Translations under genes and position numbers: made by a program
The notes under the pieces: model-generated
Told to the model about the DNA's origin: nothing
Seen by the model: the letters and a program-made list of their open reading frames with translations, nothing else
The model's database searches: none
NCBI RefSeq assembly: GCF_037101375.1
Contig: NZ_AP029019.1
Coordinates: forward strand, 3,882,001-3,946,000
Direction of reading: 5' to 3'
Source of the DNA: Acidovorax sp. DW039
GTDB lineage: Bacteria > Pseudomonadota > Gammaproteobacteria > Burkholderiales > Burkholderiaceae_C
DNA length: 64,000 nucleotides
Shown here: piece after piece, positions 8,668-17,362 of the stretch
Layout of the letters: each line of letters starts with the position of its first letter
Position numbering within the stretch: position 1 is the first letter of the stretch

Positions 8668-9263
8668 GCGTGCCCCGCCTCAGGAGAAAGCATCCAGGCC
8701 TGCAGGCCCAGCAAGGCCAGGGCGCGGTCGTAGCGCTCAGGCACAGGGGTGTCAAAAATCACCGAGAGGTCTGCACCCACCGTCAGCCAGGCGTTTTCTG
8801 CCAGTTCAGACTCCAGTTGCCCTTCGCCCCAGGACGAATAACCCAGCGTGACCAGCACGCGCCGGGGCCCGGCACCGGTGGAAAGCGCTTCGAGTACATC
8901 CTTCGATGTGGTCATTTCCAGACCACCGGGGATGGACATGCTGGAGGCGTAAGCAGACTCTTCGGCACCGCTGTCCATGGCCAGCATGGGCTCATGCAGC
9001 ACAAAGCCCCGCTCGGTTTGAACGGGGCCGCCCTGAAAGACGGGCTCTCTGGACAAGTCCTCGCGGCGCAAGGAGAGGTCCACCTTGTCAAAAAGGCCCT
9101 TGAGGGTGATGTCGGAAGGTTTGTTGATGATGAGCCCCAGCGCGCCACGCTCGCTGTGCTCGCACAGGTACACCACACTGCGCGCGAAAGACTCATCTTC
9201 GAGACCGGGCATGGCGATCAGGAAATGATGCGTCAGGTTGATGGGCGCAGAATCGGAAGACAT
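8664..9263 (-). CDS. yqgE: YqgE/AlgH family protein
   Basis: This 199-residue YqgE/AlgH protein shows the diagnostic blocks: TNHHFLIAMP-like start (LTHHFLIAMPGLEDESFARSVVYLCEH), GALGLIINKP, FQGGPVQTERGFVLH and the C-terminal LGYSSWGEGQLE. The molecular function is unknown; AlgH was linked historically to alginate regulation in Pseudomonas. It is the first gene of the minus-strand cluster and is divergent from phrB, so a promoter for the cluster probably lies in or near the 21-bp gap at 9264-9284 and the phrB coding start. The junction with ruvX is an ATGA overlap. Confidence 0.95.
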   Translation of the reverse strand: MSSDSAPINLTHHFLIAMPGLEDESFARSVVYLCEHSERGALGLIINKPSDITLKGLFDKVDLSLRREDLSREPVFQGGPVQTERGFVLHEPMLAMDSGAEESAYASSMSIPGGLEMTTSKDVLEALSTGAGPRRVLVTLGYSSWGEGQLESELAENAWLTVGADLSVIFDTPVPERYDRALALLGLQAWMLSPEAGHA

Positions 9264-9284
9264 TGCCCAATTTTAACGGTGAAC

Positions 9285-10754
9285 ATGGAGCCCACTTACG
9301 CCACAGGCCTCGTCTGGTTCCGCCGCGATTTGCGCGCGAGTGACCACGCGGCCCTCTACCACGCACTGACACGCTGCCAGCAGGTGCACTGCGTTTTCAT
9401 CTTCGACACGGAGATTCTCGACGCACTGCCCCGCACGGACCGCAGGGTGGAGTTCATCCGAGAATCTTTGATCGAGCTGGACGAAAACCTGCGCTCGCTC
9501 AGCACCCACCCCCAAGGCGGGTTGATCTTGTCGCATGCTGCGGCCACGCAAGCGATTCCTTCGTTGGCCACACAAATGGGCGTACAGGCCGTTTTCGTGA
9601 ACCATGACGACGAACCCCAGGCGCTGGCGAGGGATGACCACGTGCGGGCACAGCTCAGCCGGCTCGGCATTGCCATGCACACCTTCAAGGACCATACGGT
9701 GCTGGAGCGCAGCGAGGTACTGACCCAGTCGGGTAGCCCTTACAGCGTGTTCACCCCTTACAAAAACGCATGGCTCAAGACCATCAATCCGTTCTACCTT
9801 CAAAGTTATCCGGTAGAACGCCATGCCCACCGCCTAGCACCCAGACCAGACGCACTGAATCGCCCCGTGCCCACGCTGCAGGAGATGGGGTTTGAGCCCG
9901 CAGGGCTTTCGCAGCTCAAGCTGCCCACAGGCAGCCAAGGGGCGCAGCAGCTTTTTGATGATTTCTTGCAGCGCATCAGCCGCTACGAGGAAACACGCAA
10001 CTTTCCGGCAGTGAAGGGCCCCAGCTACCTGAGTGTGCATTTGCGCTTTGGCACGATATCGCCACGGCTTCTGGCGCGCACCGCGCATGCACTGGCCCAA
10101 CAGGGCAACCCTGGAGCCACCACTTGGCTCACTGAGCTGATCTGGCGGGATTTCTACTTTCAGATCCTCTACCACCACCCGCATGTGGCTGAGCGCAGCT
10201 TCAAGCCCGCCTACGATGCCATAGCCTGGGAGGACGGCGAGGCAGCGCAGACGCTATTTCAGGCCTGGTGCGACGGGCAAACGGGTTATCCCATCGTGGA
10301 TGCCGCCATGGCGCAGCTCAACCAGACGGGGTACATGCACAACCGCTTGCGCATGGTGGTAGCCAGCTTTCTGACCAAGGATTTGGGCATCGATTGGCGC
10401 TGGGGTGAACGCTACTTCGCACTCAAACTCAACGACTTCGATCTGGCAGCCAACAACGGCGGCTGGCAATGGGCCAGCTCGAGCGGGTGTGACGCGCAGC
10501 CCTATTTCCGCATCTTCAATCCGGTGAGCCAGAGCGAGAAGTTTGACCCCGAAGGCAAATTCATCCGGCGCTACCTGCCCTCACTGGCGGGGCTCAGCGC
10601 CAAAGCCATCCACGCCCCCTGGCTGGCCAAGCCACTGGAATTGCAGGAAGCCCATGTCACGCTGGGGCGCGACTTCCCCTACCCGGTCGTGCAACACGAT
10701 GAAGCGCGCCGCAAGACGCTGGAGCGCTACGCGGTGGTCAAGGCCCCTGCCTGA
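9285..10754 (+). CDS. phrB: Deoxyribodipyrimidine photolyase
   Basis: This 489-residue flavoprotein uses light to split cyclobutane pyrimidine dimers. The N-terminal Rossmann domain begins GLVWFRRDLRASDH, typical of class I CPD photolyases. The FAD/DNA-binding C-terminal half holds TELIWRDFYFQ, the substrate-site block MHNRLRMVVASFLTKDLGIDWR and NNGGWQWASSSGCDAQPYFRIFNP. The start could be the ATG at 9285 or a GTG two codons earlier (9279); ATG is preferred. The gene is divergent from yqgE and ends just before the MITE-like element. Confidence 0.96.
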   Translation: MEPTYATGLVWFRRDLRASDHAALYHALTRCQQVHCVFIFDTEILDALPRTDRRVEFIRESLIELDENLRSLSTHPQGGLILSHAAATQAIPSLATQMGVQAVFVNHDDEPQALARDDHVRAQLSRLGIAMHTFKDHTVLERSEVLTQSGSPYSVFTPYKNAWLKTINPFYLQSYPVERHAHRLAPRPDALNRPVPTLQEMGFEPAGLSQLKLPTGSQGAQQLFDDFLQRISRYEETRNFPAVKGPSYLSVHLRFGTISPRLLARTAHALAQQGNPGATTWLTELIWRDFYFQILYHHPHVAERSFKPAYDAIAWEDGEAAQTLFQAWCDGQTGYPIVDAAMAQLNQTGYMHNRLRMVVASFLTKDLGIDWRWGERYFALKLNDFDLAANNGGWQWASSSGCDAQPYFRIFNPVSQSEKFDPEGKFIRRYLPSLAGLSAKAIHAPWLAKPLELQEAHVTLGRDFPYPVVQHDEARRKTLERYAVVKAPA

Positions 10755-10771
10755 AACCATTTCAACCCTTA

Positions 10772-11054
10772 GAACCTGTTCAAGATCTTTTTAGGGTCGC
10801 ACAAGTGTCTTGCCGGGCGCCCGGCTAGGGGATGGGCTGCTAGGCGCAGCGCGCCGCCAATAGCCCGTGCTATTGGCAAGCGGTGCAACAACGCAGACCG
10901 CCCGGCAAGCCACTTGCCCGAAGGGTTGGAGTGAAATCGGGTGATTGGACGCCCCGGCTGCTTGCATGGGCATGAGCCCATGCGGCGCATCCGAAGCATC
11001 CACTCATCCCGATTGCACTCCAATGCGATCCCCAAAAAGATTTTGAACAGGTTC
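10772..11054. mobile_element. MITE-like element with 3-bp TTA target duplication
   Basis: This is a 283-bp non-coding element between phrB and the chpA terminator. Its ends are near-perfect inverted repeats of about 30 bp (left GAACCTGTTCAAGATCTTTT, right its complement with one change in that stretch, continuing inward). Both sides are flanked by TTA (10769-10771 and 11055-11057), which fits a 3-bp target duplication. Inside are four further inverted repeats: 10802-10819 with 10899-10916, 10856-10863 with 10870-10877, 10926-10941 with 11008-11023, and 10964-10971 with 10976-10983. No plausible protein is encoded. TNA duplications are typical of some IS5-family groups, so a non-autonomous IS derivative is my inference. 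Confidence 0.75.
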
Positions 11055-11091
11055 TTAGACCAGCACCTACAACCACACGCAGGCCATAAAA

Positions 11092-11123
11092 AACGGCGGA
11101 AGTCCCGAAAGACTTCCGCCGTT
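11092..11123 (-). terminator. Rho-independent terminator of chpA
   Basis: A 13-bp perfect stem (AACGGCGGAAGTC) with a 6-base loop is followed on the minus strand by a run of T residues. It lies 41 bp beyond the chpA stop and ends the pilG-chpA cluster. Confidence 0.85.
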
Positions 11124-11164
11124 GATACTGTGGCCTTGATGAGGCCTTGAGCCTTTTACTCCGG

Positions 11165-14100
11165 TCAGACTTCCGCTGTCGCAGCCGCCAGACGTGCGTA
11201 GTGCTGAATCAAGCTGAGCAGCTCTTCATCAGAATAGGGCTTGCCCAGGTAGTGGTTCACACCCAGTTCCATCGCATGCTCACGGTGCTTTTCAGCAATA
11301 CGCGAAGTGATCATGATGATGGGGAGGTCACGCAGCGCACTGTCCGAACGGATATTGCGCGCCAGATCGAAACCGTCCATACGGGGCATTTCGATATCCG
11401 ACAGGACCACGGTGGGCCGCTCTTCCTGCAGGCGCTCCAGGGCCTGAAGACCATCGGCCGCGAGCGCAACCCGGTAGCCTTCGCGCTGCAGCAAACGCTG
11501 GGTCACGCGGCGCACCGTGATCGAATCGTCCACCACCAGGATGAGCGGCACCTGGCTGGGGCCTGCCATTGCACTGGCGACAGGGGTCTTGGGTGCATCG
11601 GGGCCGTCCGTCTCGGCCAGCATCGATACGCCTGCGCTGGCAGCCCGCACCTGATCGCCGTACACCGTTGCCAGAGCCACGGGGTTGTAAATCAGCACCA
11701 CAGCGCCAGAGGCCAGCACGGACATACCTGCCAAACCGGGCAACCGCGACAGCTGAGGCCCCAGGTTCTTCACCACCACTTCCTGGTTGCCCAGAACTTC
11801 ATCAACGTGCATGGCCACACGCTGCGACGCACTGCGGAACACTACCACGGGGCGTGTTTTGCCTGCAGGTTCGTTGCTGCGTGCCGAAGACTGCAACAAC
11901 GCCCCGGACCAGAAGAACGGTACCTTTTCCAGGCCGTCATCGAAATAGCCGCTACGGTAGGCTTCTTCCAGATCCTTGGCAGAAGTGCGGCGCACGATCT
12001 CCACCAGGTTGGCAGGGACGCCCACCGACAACTCGCCCGCCCGCAACATCACCACCTGCGTCACCGCCGTGGTCAGGGGCAGAACCATGCGGAATGCGGC
12101 CCCTTCGCCCGTTTTGGTGGAGGTTTCGATCCGGCCACCCAAGGCGTTGATTTCTGCACGGACCACATCCATGCCAATGCCACGACCTGCCAGCCCAGTG
12201 ACCTCAGTGGCCGTACTGAAACCAGGCATGAAGATCAGATTGGCAGCTGCTTCATCCGTCAGTTCCGTGCCAGGCTCCAGCAGCCCTTGGGCCAGCGCCT
12301 TCTCGCGAATGCGGGGCAGGTTCAGACCAGCGCCATCGTCACGGAACTCTACCGACACGTCGTTGCCTTCGTGCCGTAAATCCACCGTGATGGTGCCTGT
12401 GGCCGGTTTGCCCGCAGCCACGCGCACTTCTGGTTCCTCGATGCCATGGGCAACGCAGTTGCGCAGCAAGTGCTCGAACGCAGGTGTCATACGGTCCAGC
12501 ACGCCACGGTCCATTTCAATGGTGCCGCCAGTGATGTCCAGCTTGATCTGCTTGCTGGTCTCCTTGGAGGCCTGGCGCACCACGGCATAGAGCCGCTCGG
12601 CAATGCCTTCGAACTCCACCATACGCGTGCGCAGCAAATCGCGCTGCAATTCACGGGCTTGGCGGCCTTGAGCAATCAGGTCGTCTTCGGCACCTTCCAT
12701 GGCGCGCTGCAAGTTACGCTGCACGGTCGCCACGTCGTTCACCGACTCGGCCATCATGCGCGTGAGCTCCTGCACGCGGGTAAAGCGGTCGAATTCGAGC
12801 GGATCGAAGCCCGCTGCAGAATCCTTGGCCAAGGCCATGCGCGACTGCATCTGCGACTCGGCCTGCACTTCAATGTCACGCAGCTGTTGACGCAGACGAT
12901 CCAGGTTGCCCGAGAGATCGTTCAATGAGCTGCGGAACTGGCCCAGTCGCACGTCCAGACGCGAACGGCTGATCATCACCTCACCGGCTTGATTGACCAA
13001 GCGGTCCAGCAGCTGTGCACGCACCCGCACCGACTGGTTACCCGCCACACGCAGGGGAGCCAGTTGCGAAGGCGTGGGCAGACGAACGGCAGGGGTGGAG
13101 GGCAATGCCTCTGCCTTGCCAGCCACAGGTGCATCTGCCGCGGCAGCCAGTACGGGCTCGGCAGATTGGAGGACGGGTGTCGAGTCGCCAGAAACCGCCT
13201 CGGGGATCTGACCGCCATGCGCGCTGAGGGCGTTGAAGTTGGCTTCCAGCCCGTCAAAGCTGGCTTGCAAAGCCTCCACCTGGTCGGCAGTGACTGTCTC
13301 TACATCAATCTGCTCGATGGCCGATTCCAGCCGGTGCGCCATCTCACCCAGACGCATCGCACCCGCAAGACGCGAACTGCCTTTGAGTGTGTGCAGGGCA
13401 CGAAGGACTTCGCTGCGAGCACTGAGGTTGTCTGGTCTTGCGGCCCACTGACGCAAAGCTCCACCCAACTGCGGCAGCAGTTCAGCGGCCTCTTCCTCAA
13501 AGATCGGGAACAGGTCAGGATCGATGACGTCGATGACGTCAATATCGTCATCCACGTCATGCGCGACCACCAATGAGGAGGTATCGCGCACCACCACAGA
13601 CAGGGCTGGCGCAACGACGGGGGCCGCCACGACAGGTGCTGGTGCGGGAACCAGTCCTGCTTGAGGCTCTTCAATTTCAGTTACCTGCTCCACGGCAGGC
13701 TGGATTGAAGTGTCAGGTTCAGAGCTATCCTGCACCGCTTCGGCATCCATGAAGGACTGCAGTTCGTCGGCGTCTTCCTCGGGGGGAGAAAGGGTCGCAC
13801 TGACTTCCGTCTGCAGAATCTGACGCAGCGCTTCAAGTACATCCTCATTGGGTTCTTTGAGGAAGCCAGCCGCAAACTGGTGAAGCAAGCGACGAATATC
13901 TTCTGCCGCGTCCATGAATACGCGAGCCTGCTCTTCAGTCCCGCGGGACTGCAATTGCACATGCTGCAGCGCATGCTCCAGCACACGCGCCATGTCCGAC
14001 AGGGCAGTGAATCCGACCGTCGCGGAACTGCCAGCCAGAGAGTGAGCCAACGCCACGGCAGTGTCTGGCAACGGTTCGTGCAGTTCCAGCGACCACTCTT

Positions 14101-17100
14101 GCAGGCAAGTCACCAGACGACGAGACCATTCGTCGGCTTCGTTCAGATAGACGTTGTAAAGGGGCAGGCCAATGCGCAGGCTCTCAATGACCTTGACAGC
14201 CTCTTCACGAACCACCTCTTCCATGGGCACTTCAGGCTCAGAGATGGGCTGCTCTACATCTGTCGTCGGTGATTCGAGAACAGGCTCTTCAACCTGAGTT
14301 TCGGCCACGACCTCCTCAGCCGGGACCCCTGCCAGTTCAGGGAATTCTGCAATCAGCGAAGGATCTTCCAGAACTTCAGCCTCTTCGACAACGGCAACTG
14401 AAGCATCGGAAACCACCACCTCGTCAGACAACACAGCATCGAGAGCCGGAAGCTCCAACAACTCCGCGTCGGCTTGCGCCTCGACTATCGAAGGCTGAAC
14501 ATCTGCGGGTGCAGGCTCGGAAAGATCCAAATCCGGCAATGCAAAGTCCAAAGCGTCGTCGTTGGCGGCCAGCCCTTCCAGAGGTGCAGGAGCCGTCGCA
14601 GGCTCAGCCTCAGAAACCGCAGCAGCAAACGCTGAGAAGTCAATTTCCTCAGGTTCTGTAGCAGTCAATGGGGCGGGTTCAGCAGCAGCCTCCACATCGG
14701 TGGCGTTTTCCGCAATTTCGGTGTTCTGGAAATCGACAGCCTCAGGCACCTCAGGCACCTCAGGCACCTCAGGCACCTCAGGCACGGTAATCTCCGTCAG
14801 CTCAGCGGCAGCTGGCTGCACAGTGGTTTCCTCCACCGGAGCACCACCTGGCAGAGCCAGCGGGACCACTTTGCCTTCAAGACGCAAAGCGTCGGCGGAT
14901 TGGCGGAATGCGTCGGAACTCCAAGGGGTAGCAGCCCCCGAAGCAATATCACCCGCCCAGCGATCAAAAGCCTGCAGAGCATCTGACGACAGCGCCAGCA
15001 GCGGTGGCTGCATGGGCTTCTGTTCAGCAAGCCACGCATTGAGCAACTGCTCCATAGCCCAGGCGGCCTCGCCAAAGTCATTCAAGCCGACCATGCGCGA
15101 GCTTCCCTTGAGCGTATGAAACGCGCGCCGCAGCGTCGTTTGTTCGCTCAAGTTGCCAGGCTCGTCGTTCAACGCAGCAATCGCACCTGTACCTGTAACT
15201 ACAACCTCCCGAGCCTCTTCCAGGAAGACTTCCAACAGCTCGTCTTCCACATCCACAGGTTCTTTGACAGCAATCGCAACAGGAGCAGGCGCGGGGGCTG
15301 CTATCGGTGCAGAGGCTACCTCAGGCTGTGCCGTTGGAGTGAGATCGAAATCCATCTCAGGCGCCAGCAGCGGCGCTGCCTCAGGCACCTCTTTGGGCTC
15401 TGCGGGCATGCCTGGGAAGGGAGAGAAGTCGGTAGGTACACCCTCCGGCTCCTCGGCCTGGAACCGGGGAATCACATCCGGCGTGGGTTGTGGCGCACGG
15501 GCCTCCAGTTTGGCGGGGGCTTCTTCCACTGCGTCCGACGCACGGGCACGCGACTTGGCCGTCAGGATACGCAACTCGCCCTGCTCTTCGTCGTACACGA
15601 AAAGCTTGCGCGCCATGGCGCGCTGGTAGCTGAGCATGTCGATGAGGAAGCCCAACGCTCCCAGACTGCTGCCCAACTTTTCAAAGGTAGCTTGCTTTTC
15701 CGCTTCGGGAACTTCATTGATCAAGAGACGCTCGACAGTGTCACGCATGCGCACCACCGCCAGCGAAGCCTGGTCCAGACCCAGCACAGAAAGCACGCCG
15801 CGCATCTGTGCCAGGAAACCCGGCACTGGGGCCAGCAAAGTGGTGTCCTGAGGATTGCGGAAGAACGCATCGAGTGACTTTTCGGCTTCTGCCAAAGTCG
15901 CGCGCAACTCGTCCACCACACTGCCCATGGTCTGGTTATCGCTGACACGGCGGTACAGCTCTTCCATCCAGGGCTCAAGGGGCTCGGGCTCGGCACCCCT
16001 GCCAACAGACTCCAGCCGTTCGGCCAACCGTGCCGCGCGCTCTACCAATTGCTCATCGGCAGCATCCAGTTCTTCAAAAGCGGCCTGGAGGTACAGCACC
16101 GATGTGGCCACTTCCATCGCCAAGGCTGCAGAAGGAGGCTCACCTGTCCGGGCAATGCCCTCCATGGTGTTGGTGAGGGCTACCGCCAGACTCTCGCTGC
16201 CAGGGTTGAGCTTGCGAAGCGAGTCACACACCAGGCTGAACTGATCTGCCGCTGGCTTGATCTTGTTGCGATCACCTCCTGCCAAGGCTGACCAGGTTTC
16301 GGTAGCAGCAGCGATACGCTTGCGTGCCTGAGCGAGCAAAGCAGGATCGAACCGACCGAACCGGACGGTGTCATAGTCCACTGGCTTGAACCGATCCAAG
16401 GCAAACGCCTGACGAACAGCCTGCAAGGCGGGTGCCTGCGCACCATCGGGAGACTTGGCTTGAGAACAGAAGAACAAAAGGTCCTGAACCAGGCGATCTG
16501 CAATGGTGGTATCGCCTTTTGCCAAAGTGGCGTATTGCATCAGAACACGCGAAGCGACGCGCTTCACGTAAACGTCGGCTGGCAACAGACCATCTGCGAA
16601 AGCCTCAAAGAACCCCGCACAAATCTTCCAGAAAGCCCGTGATTGCCGGTCTTGCTGCGCCGATACGAAACCCAGACAGGTGTCCCGCATGCTTCGCGCG
16701 GCTTTCAAATCACCAGTCTTGACGATCTTCAGAACAGCGGCATCCAGCCGCGCCCGAGCCTCGGCACCGTATGGCAGAGGTGCAGCAGAAACATCCAGGT
16801 CGGGCTCACGGAAACGCCTCTCTACAGGCCAGAGGTCAGCCGGATGGACTCTGTCTGCGCCTGCGAGTGACTGAACATCACGGTATTGAGGGAAGAGCGC
16901 TACCGGGGAGACCTGCTTTCCGGCCAGAACGCTTTCGAGAAATTCAATCAGTGCAAAGCTGGCGCGCTCGATCACATCCGTTGCAGAGTCATTGCAAAGC
17001 TCAGGCTTCTGCACGAACTTCTGAACCGCCGACTCCATGGCACGCAGCACCAGCGCCGTGGGTCCCATACCCACCATCTCCAGGGCACCACTGGCTTGGT

Positions 17101-17317
17101 GCAACTGCTGGCGCGCGATACGCAGCGAACCAGCATCCAATGACGCGAGATCCGACTCATGGGCTTGTTCCGCCTCACGCACAAAGCGGCGCATCGACTT
17201 GACGGCACCGCCCAGCGATTTGCGCAATTCCTCTAGCACCCAAGCCAGTGGCCCGAGATCTTGGTCTCCGTGGGTCCACTCTGCGGCCGGTGCATTATTG
17301 ACATCAATAGATGACAT
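11165..17317 (-). CDS. chpA: ChpA-type hybrid chemosensory histidine kinase of type IV pili
   Basis: This 2050-residue CheA-like kinase controls pilus-driven twitching. The N-terminal ~600 residues contain degenerate phosphotransfer-like helices (QLHQASGALEMVG). Three clear Hpt domains follow, with phospho-acceptor His in FHTLKGSSRMVG (~742), AHSLAGSSATVG (~1090) and LHTLKGSSRLAG (~1310), joined by acidic Pro/Glu/Ala linkers. Next are a dimerisation helix, the HATPase core (NCVAHGIEEPE ~1620; GRGIGMDVV), a CheW-like domain and a C-terminal receiver (VVDDSITVRR, ~1920 on). ChpA of P. aeruginosa has more phosphotransfer modules. A 9-bp tandem repeat at 14743-14785 encodes repeated Glu-Val-Pro in one linker. 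It is last in pilGHIJ-chpA. Confidence 0.95.
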   Translation of the reverse strand: MSSIDVNNAPAAEWTHGDQDLGPLAWVLEELRKSLGGAVKSMRRFVREAEQAHESDLASLDAGSLRIARQQLHQASGALEMVGMGPTALVLRAMESAVQKFVQKPELCNDSATDVIERASFALIEFLESVLAGKQVSPVALFPQYRDVQSLAGADRVHPADLWPVERRFREPDLDVSAAPLPYGAEARARLDAAVLKIVKTGDLKAARSMRDTCLGFVSAQQDRQSRAFWKICAGFFEAFADGLLPADVYVKRVASRVLMQYATLAKGDTTIADRLVQDLLFFCSQAKSPDGAQAPALQAVRQAFALDRFKPVDYDTVRFGRFDPALLAQARKRIAAATETWSALAGGDRNKIKPAADQFSLVCDSLRKLNPGSESLAVALTNTMEGIARTGEPPSAALAMEVATSVLYLQAAFEELDAADEQLVERAARLAERLESVGRGAEPEPLEPWMEELYRRVSDNQTMGSVVDELRATLAEAEKSLDAFFRNPQDTTLLAPVPGFLAQMRGVLSVLGLDQASLAVVRMRDTVERLLINEVPEAEKQATFEKLGSSLGALGFLIDMLSYQRAMARKLFVYDEEQGELRILTAKSRARASDAVEEAPAKLEARAPQPTPDVIPRFQAEEPEGVPTDFSPFPGMPAEPKEVPEAAPLLAPEMDFDLTPTAQPEVASAPIAAPAPAPVAIAVKEPVDVEDELLEVFLEEAREVVVTGTGAIAALNDEPGNLSEQTTLRRAFHTLKGSSRMVGLNDFGEAAWAMEQLLNAWLAEQKPMQPPLLALSSDALQAFDRWAGDIASGAATPWSSDAFRQSADALRLEGKVVPLALPGGAPVEETTVQPAAAELTEITVPEVPEVPEVPEVPEAVDFQNTEIAENATDVEAAAEPAPLTATEPEEIDFSAFAAAVSEAEPATAPAPLEGLAANDDALDFALPDLDLSEPAPADVQPSIVEAQADAELLELPALDAVLSDEVVVSDASVAVVEEAEVLEDPSLIAEFPELAGVPAEEVVAETQVEEPVLESPTTDVEQPISEPEVPMEEVVREEAVKVIESLRIGLPLYNVYLNEADEWSRRLVTCLQEWSLELHEPLPDTAVALAHSLAGSSATVGFTALSDMARVLEHALQHVQLQSRGTEEQARVFMDAAEDIRRLLHQFAAGFLKEPNEDVLEALRQILQTEVSATLSPPEEDADELQSFMDAEAVQDSSEPDTSIQPAVEQVTEIEEPQAGLVPAPAPVVAAPVVAPALSVVVRDTSSLVVAHDVDDDIDVIDVIDPDLFPIFEEEAAELLPQLGGALRQWAARPDNLSARSEVLRALHTLKGSSRLAGAMRLGEMAHRLESAIEQIDVETVTADQVEALQASFDGLEANFNALSAHGGQIPEAVSGDSTPVLQSAEPVLAAAADAPVAGKAEALPSTPAVRLPTPSQLAPLRVAGNQSVRVRAQLLDRLVNQAGEVMISRSRLDVRLGQFRSSLNDLSGNLDRLRQQLRDIEVQAESQMQSRMALAKDSAAGFDPLEFDRFTRVQELTRMMAESVNDVATVQRNLQRAMEGAEDDLIAQGRQARELQRDLLRTRMVEFEGIAERLYAVVRQASKETSKQIKLDITGGTIEMDRGVLDRMTPAFEHLLRNCVAHGIEEPEVRVAAGKPATGTITVDLRHEGNDVSVEFRDDGAGLNLPRIREKALAQGLLEPGTELTDEAAANLIFMPGFSTATEVTGLAGRGIGMDVVRAEINALGGRIETSTKTGEGAAFRMVLPLTTAVTQVVMLRAGELSVGVPANLVEIVRRTSAKDLEEAYRSGYFDDGLEKVPFFWSGALLQSSARSNEPAGKTRPVVVFRSASQRVAMHVDEVLGNQEVVVKNLGPQLSRLPGLAGMSVLASGAVVLIYNPVALATVYGDQVRAASAGVSMLAETDGPDAPKTPVASAMAGPSQVPLILVVDDSITVRRVTQRLLQREGYRVALAADGLQALERLQEERPTVVLSDIEMPRMDGFDLARNIRSDSALRDLPIIMITSRIAEKHREHAMELGVNHYLGKPYSDEELLSLIQHYARLAAATAEV
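14743..14785 (-). repeat. 9-bp in-frame tandem repeat inside chpA
   Basis: The unit CAGGCACCT occurs four times perfectly and once partially on the plus strand. On the coding strand it gives consecutive Glu-Val-Pro triplets in the acidic linker between the first and second canonical Hpt domains. Copy-number changes would alter linker length without a frameshift. Confidence 0.9.
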
Positions 17318-17362
17318 GGATTCGTCCCCGGCTGCAATGAGCCAGCTGGTTGATGACTGACG

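Noticed and set aside
10769..11150. Short open frames inside the MITE-like element
   Set aside because: They run through inverted repeats, differ in all frames, and no start has a ribosome site.
11147..12379. 410-codon open frame antisense to the chpA 3' end
   Set aside because: It mirrors the ChpA kinase and receiver domains and has no domain of its own.
14743..14785. Tandem repeat considered as a CRISPR or regulatory array
   Set aside because: The units are contiguous 9-mers in frame within chpA, with no spacers.
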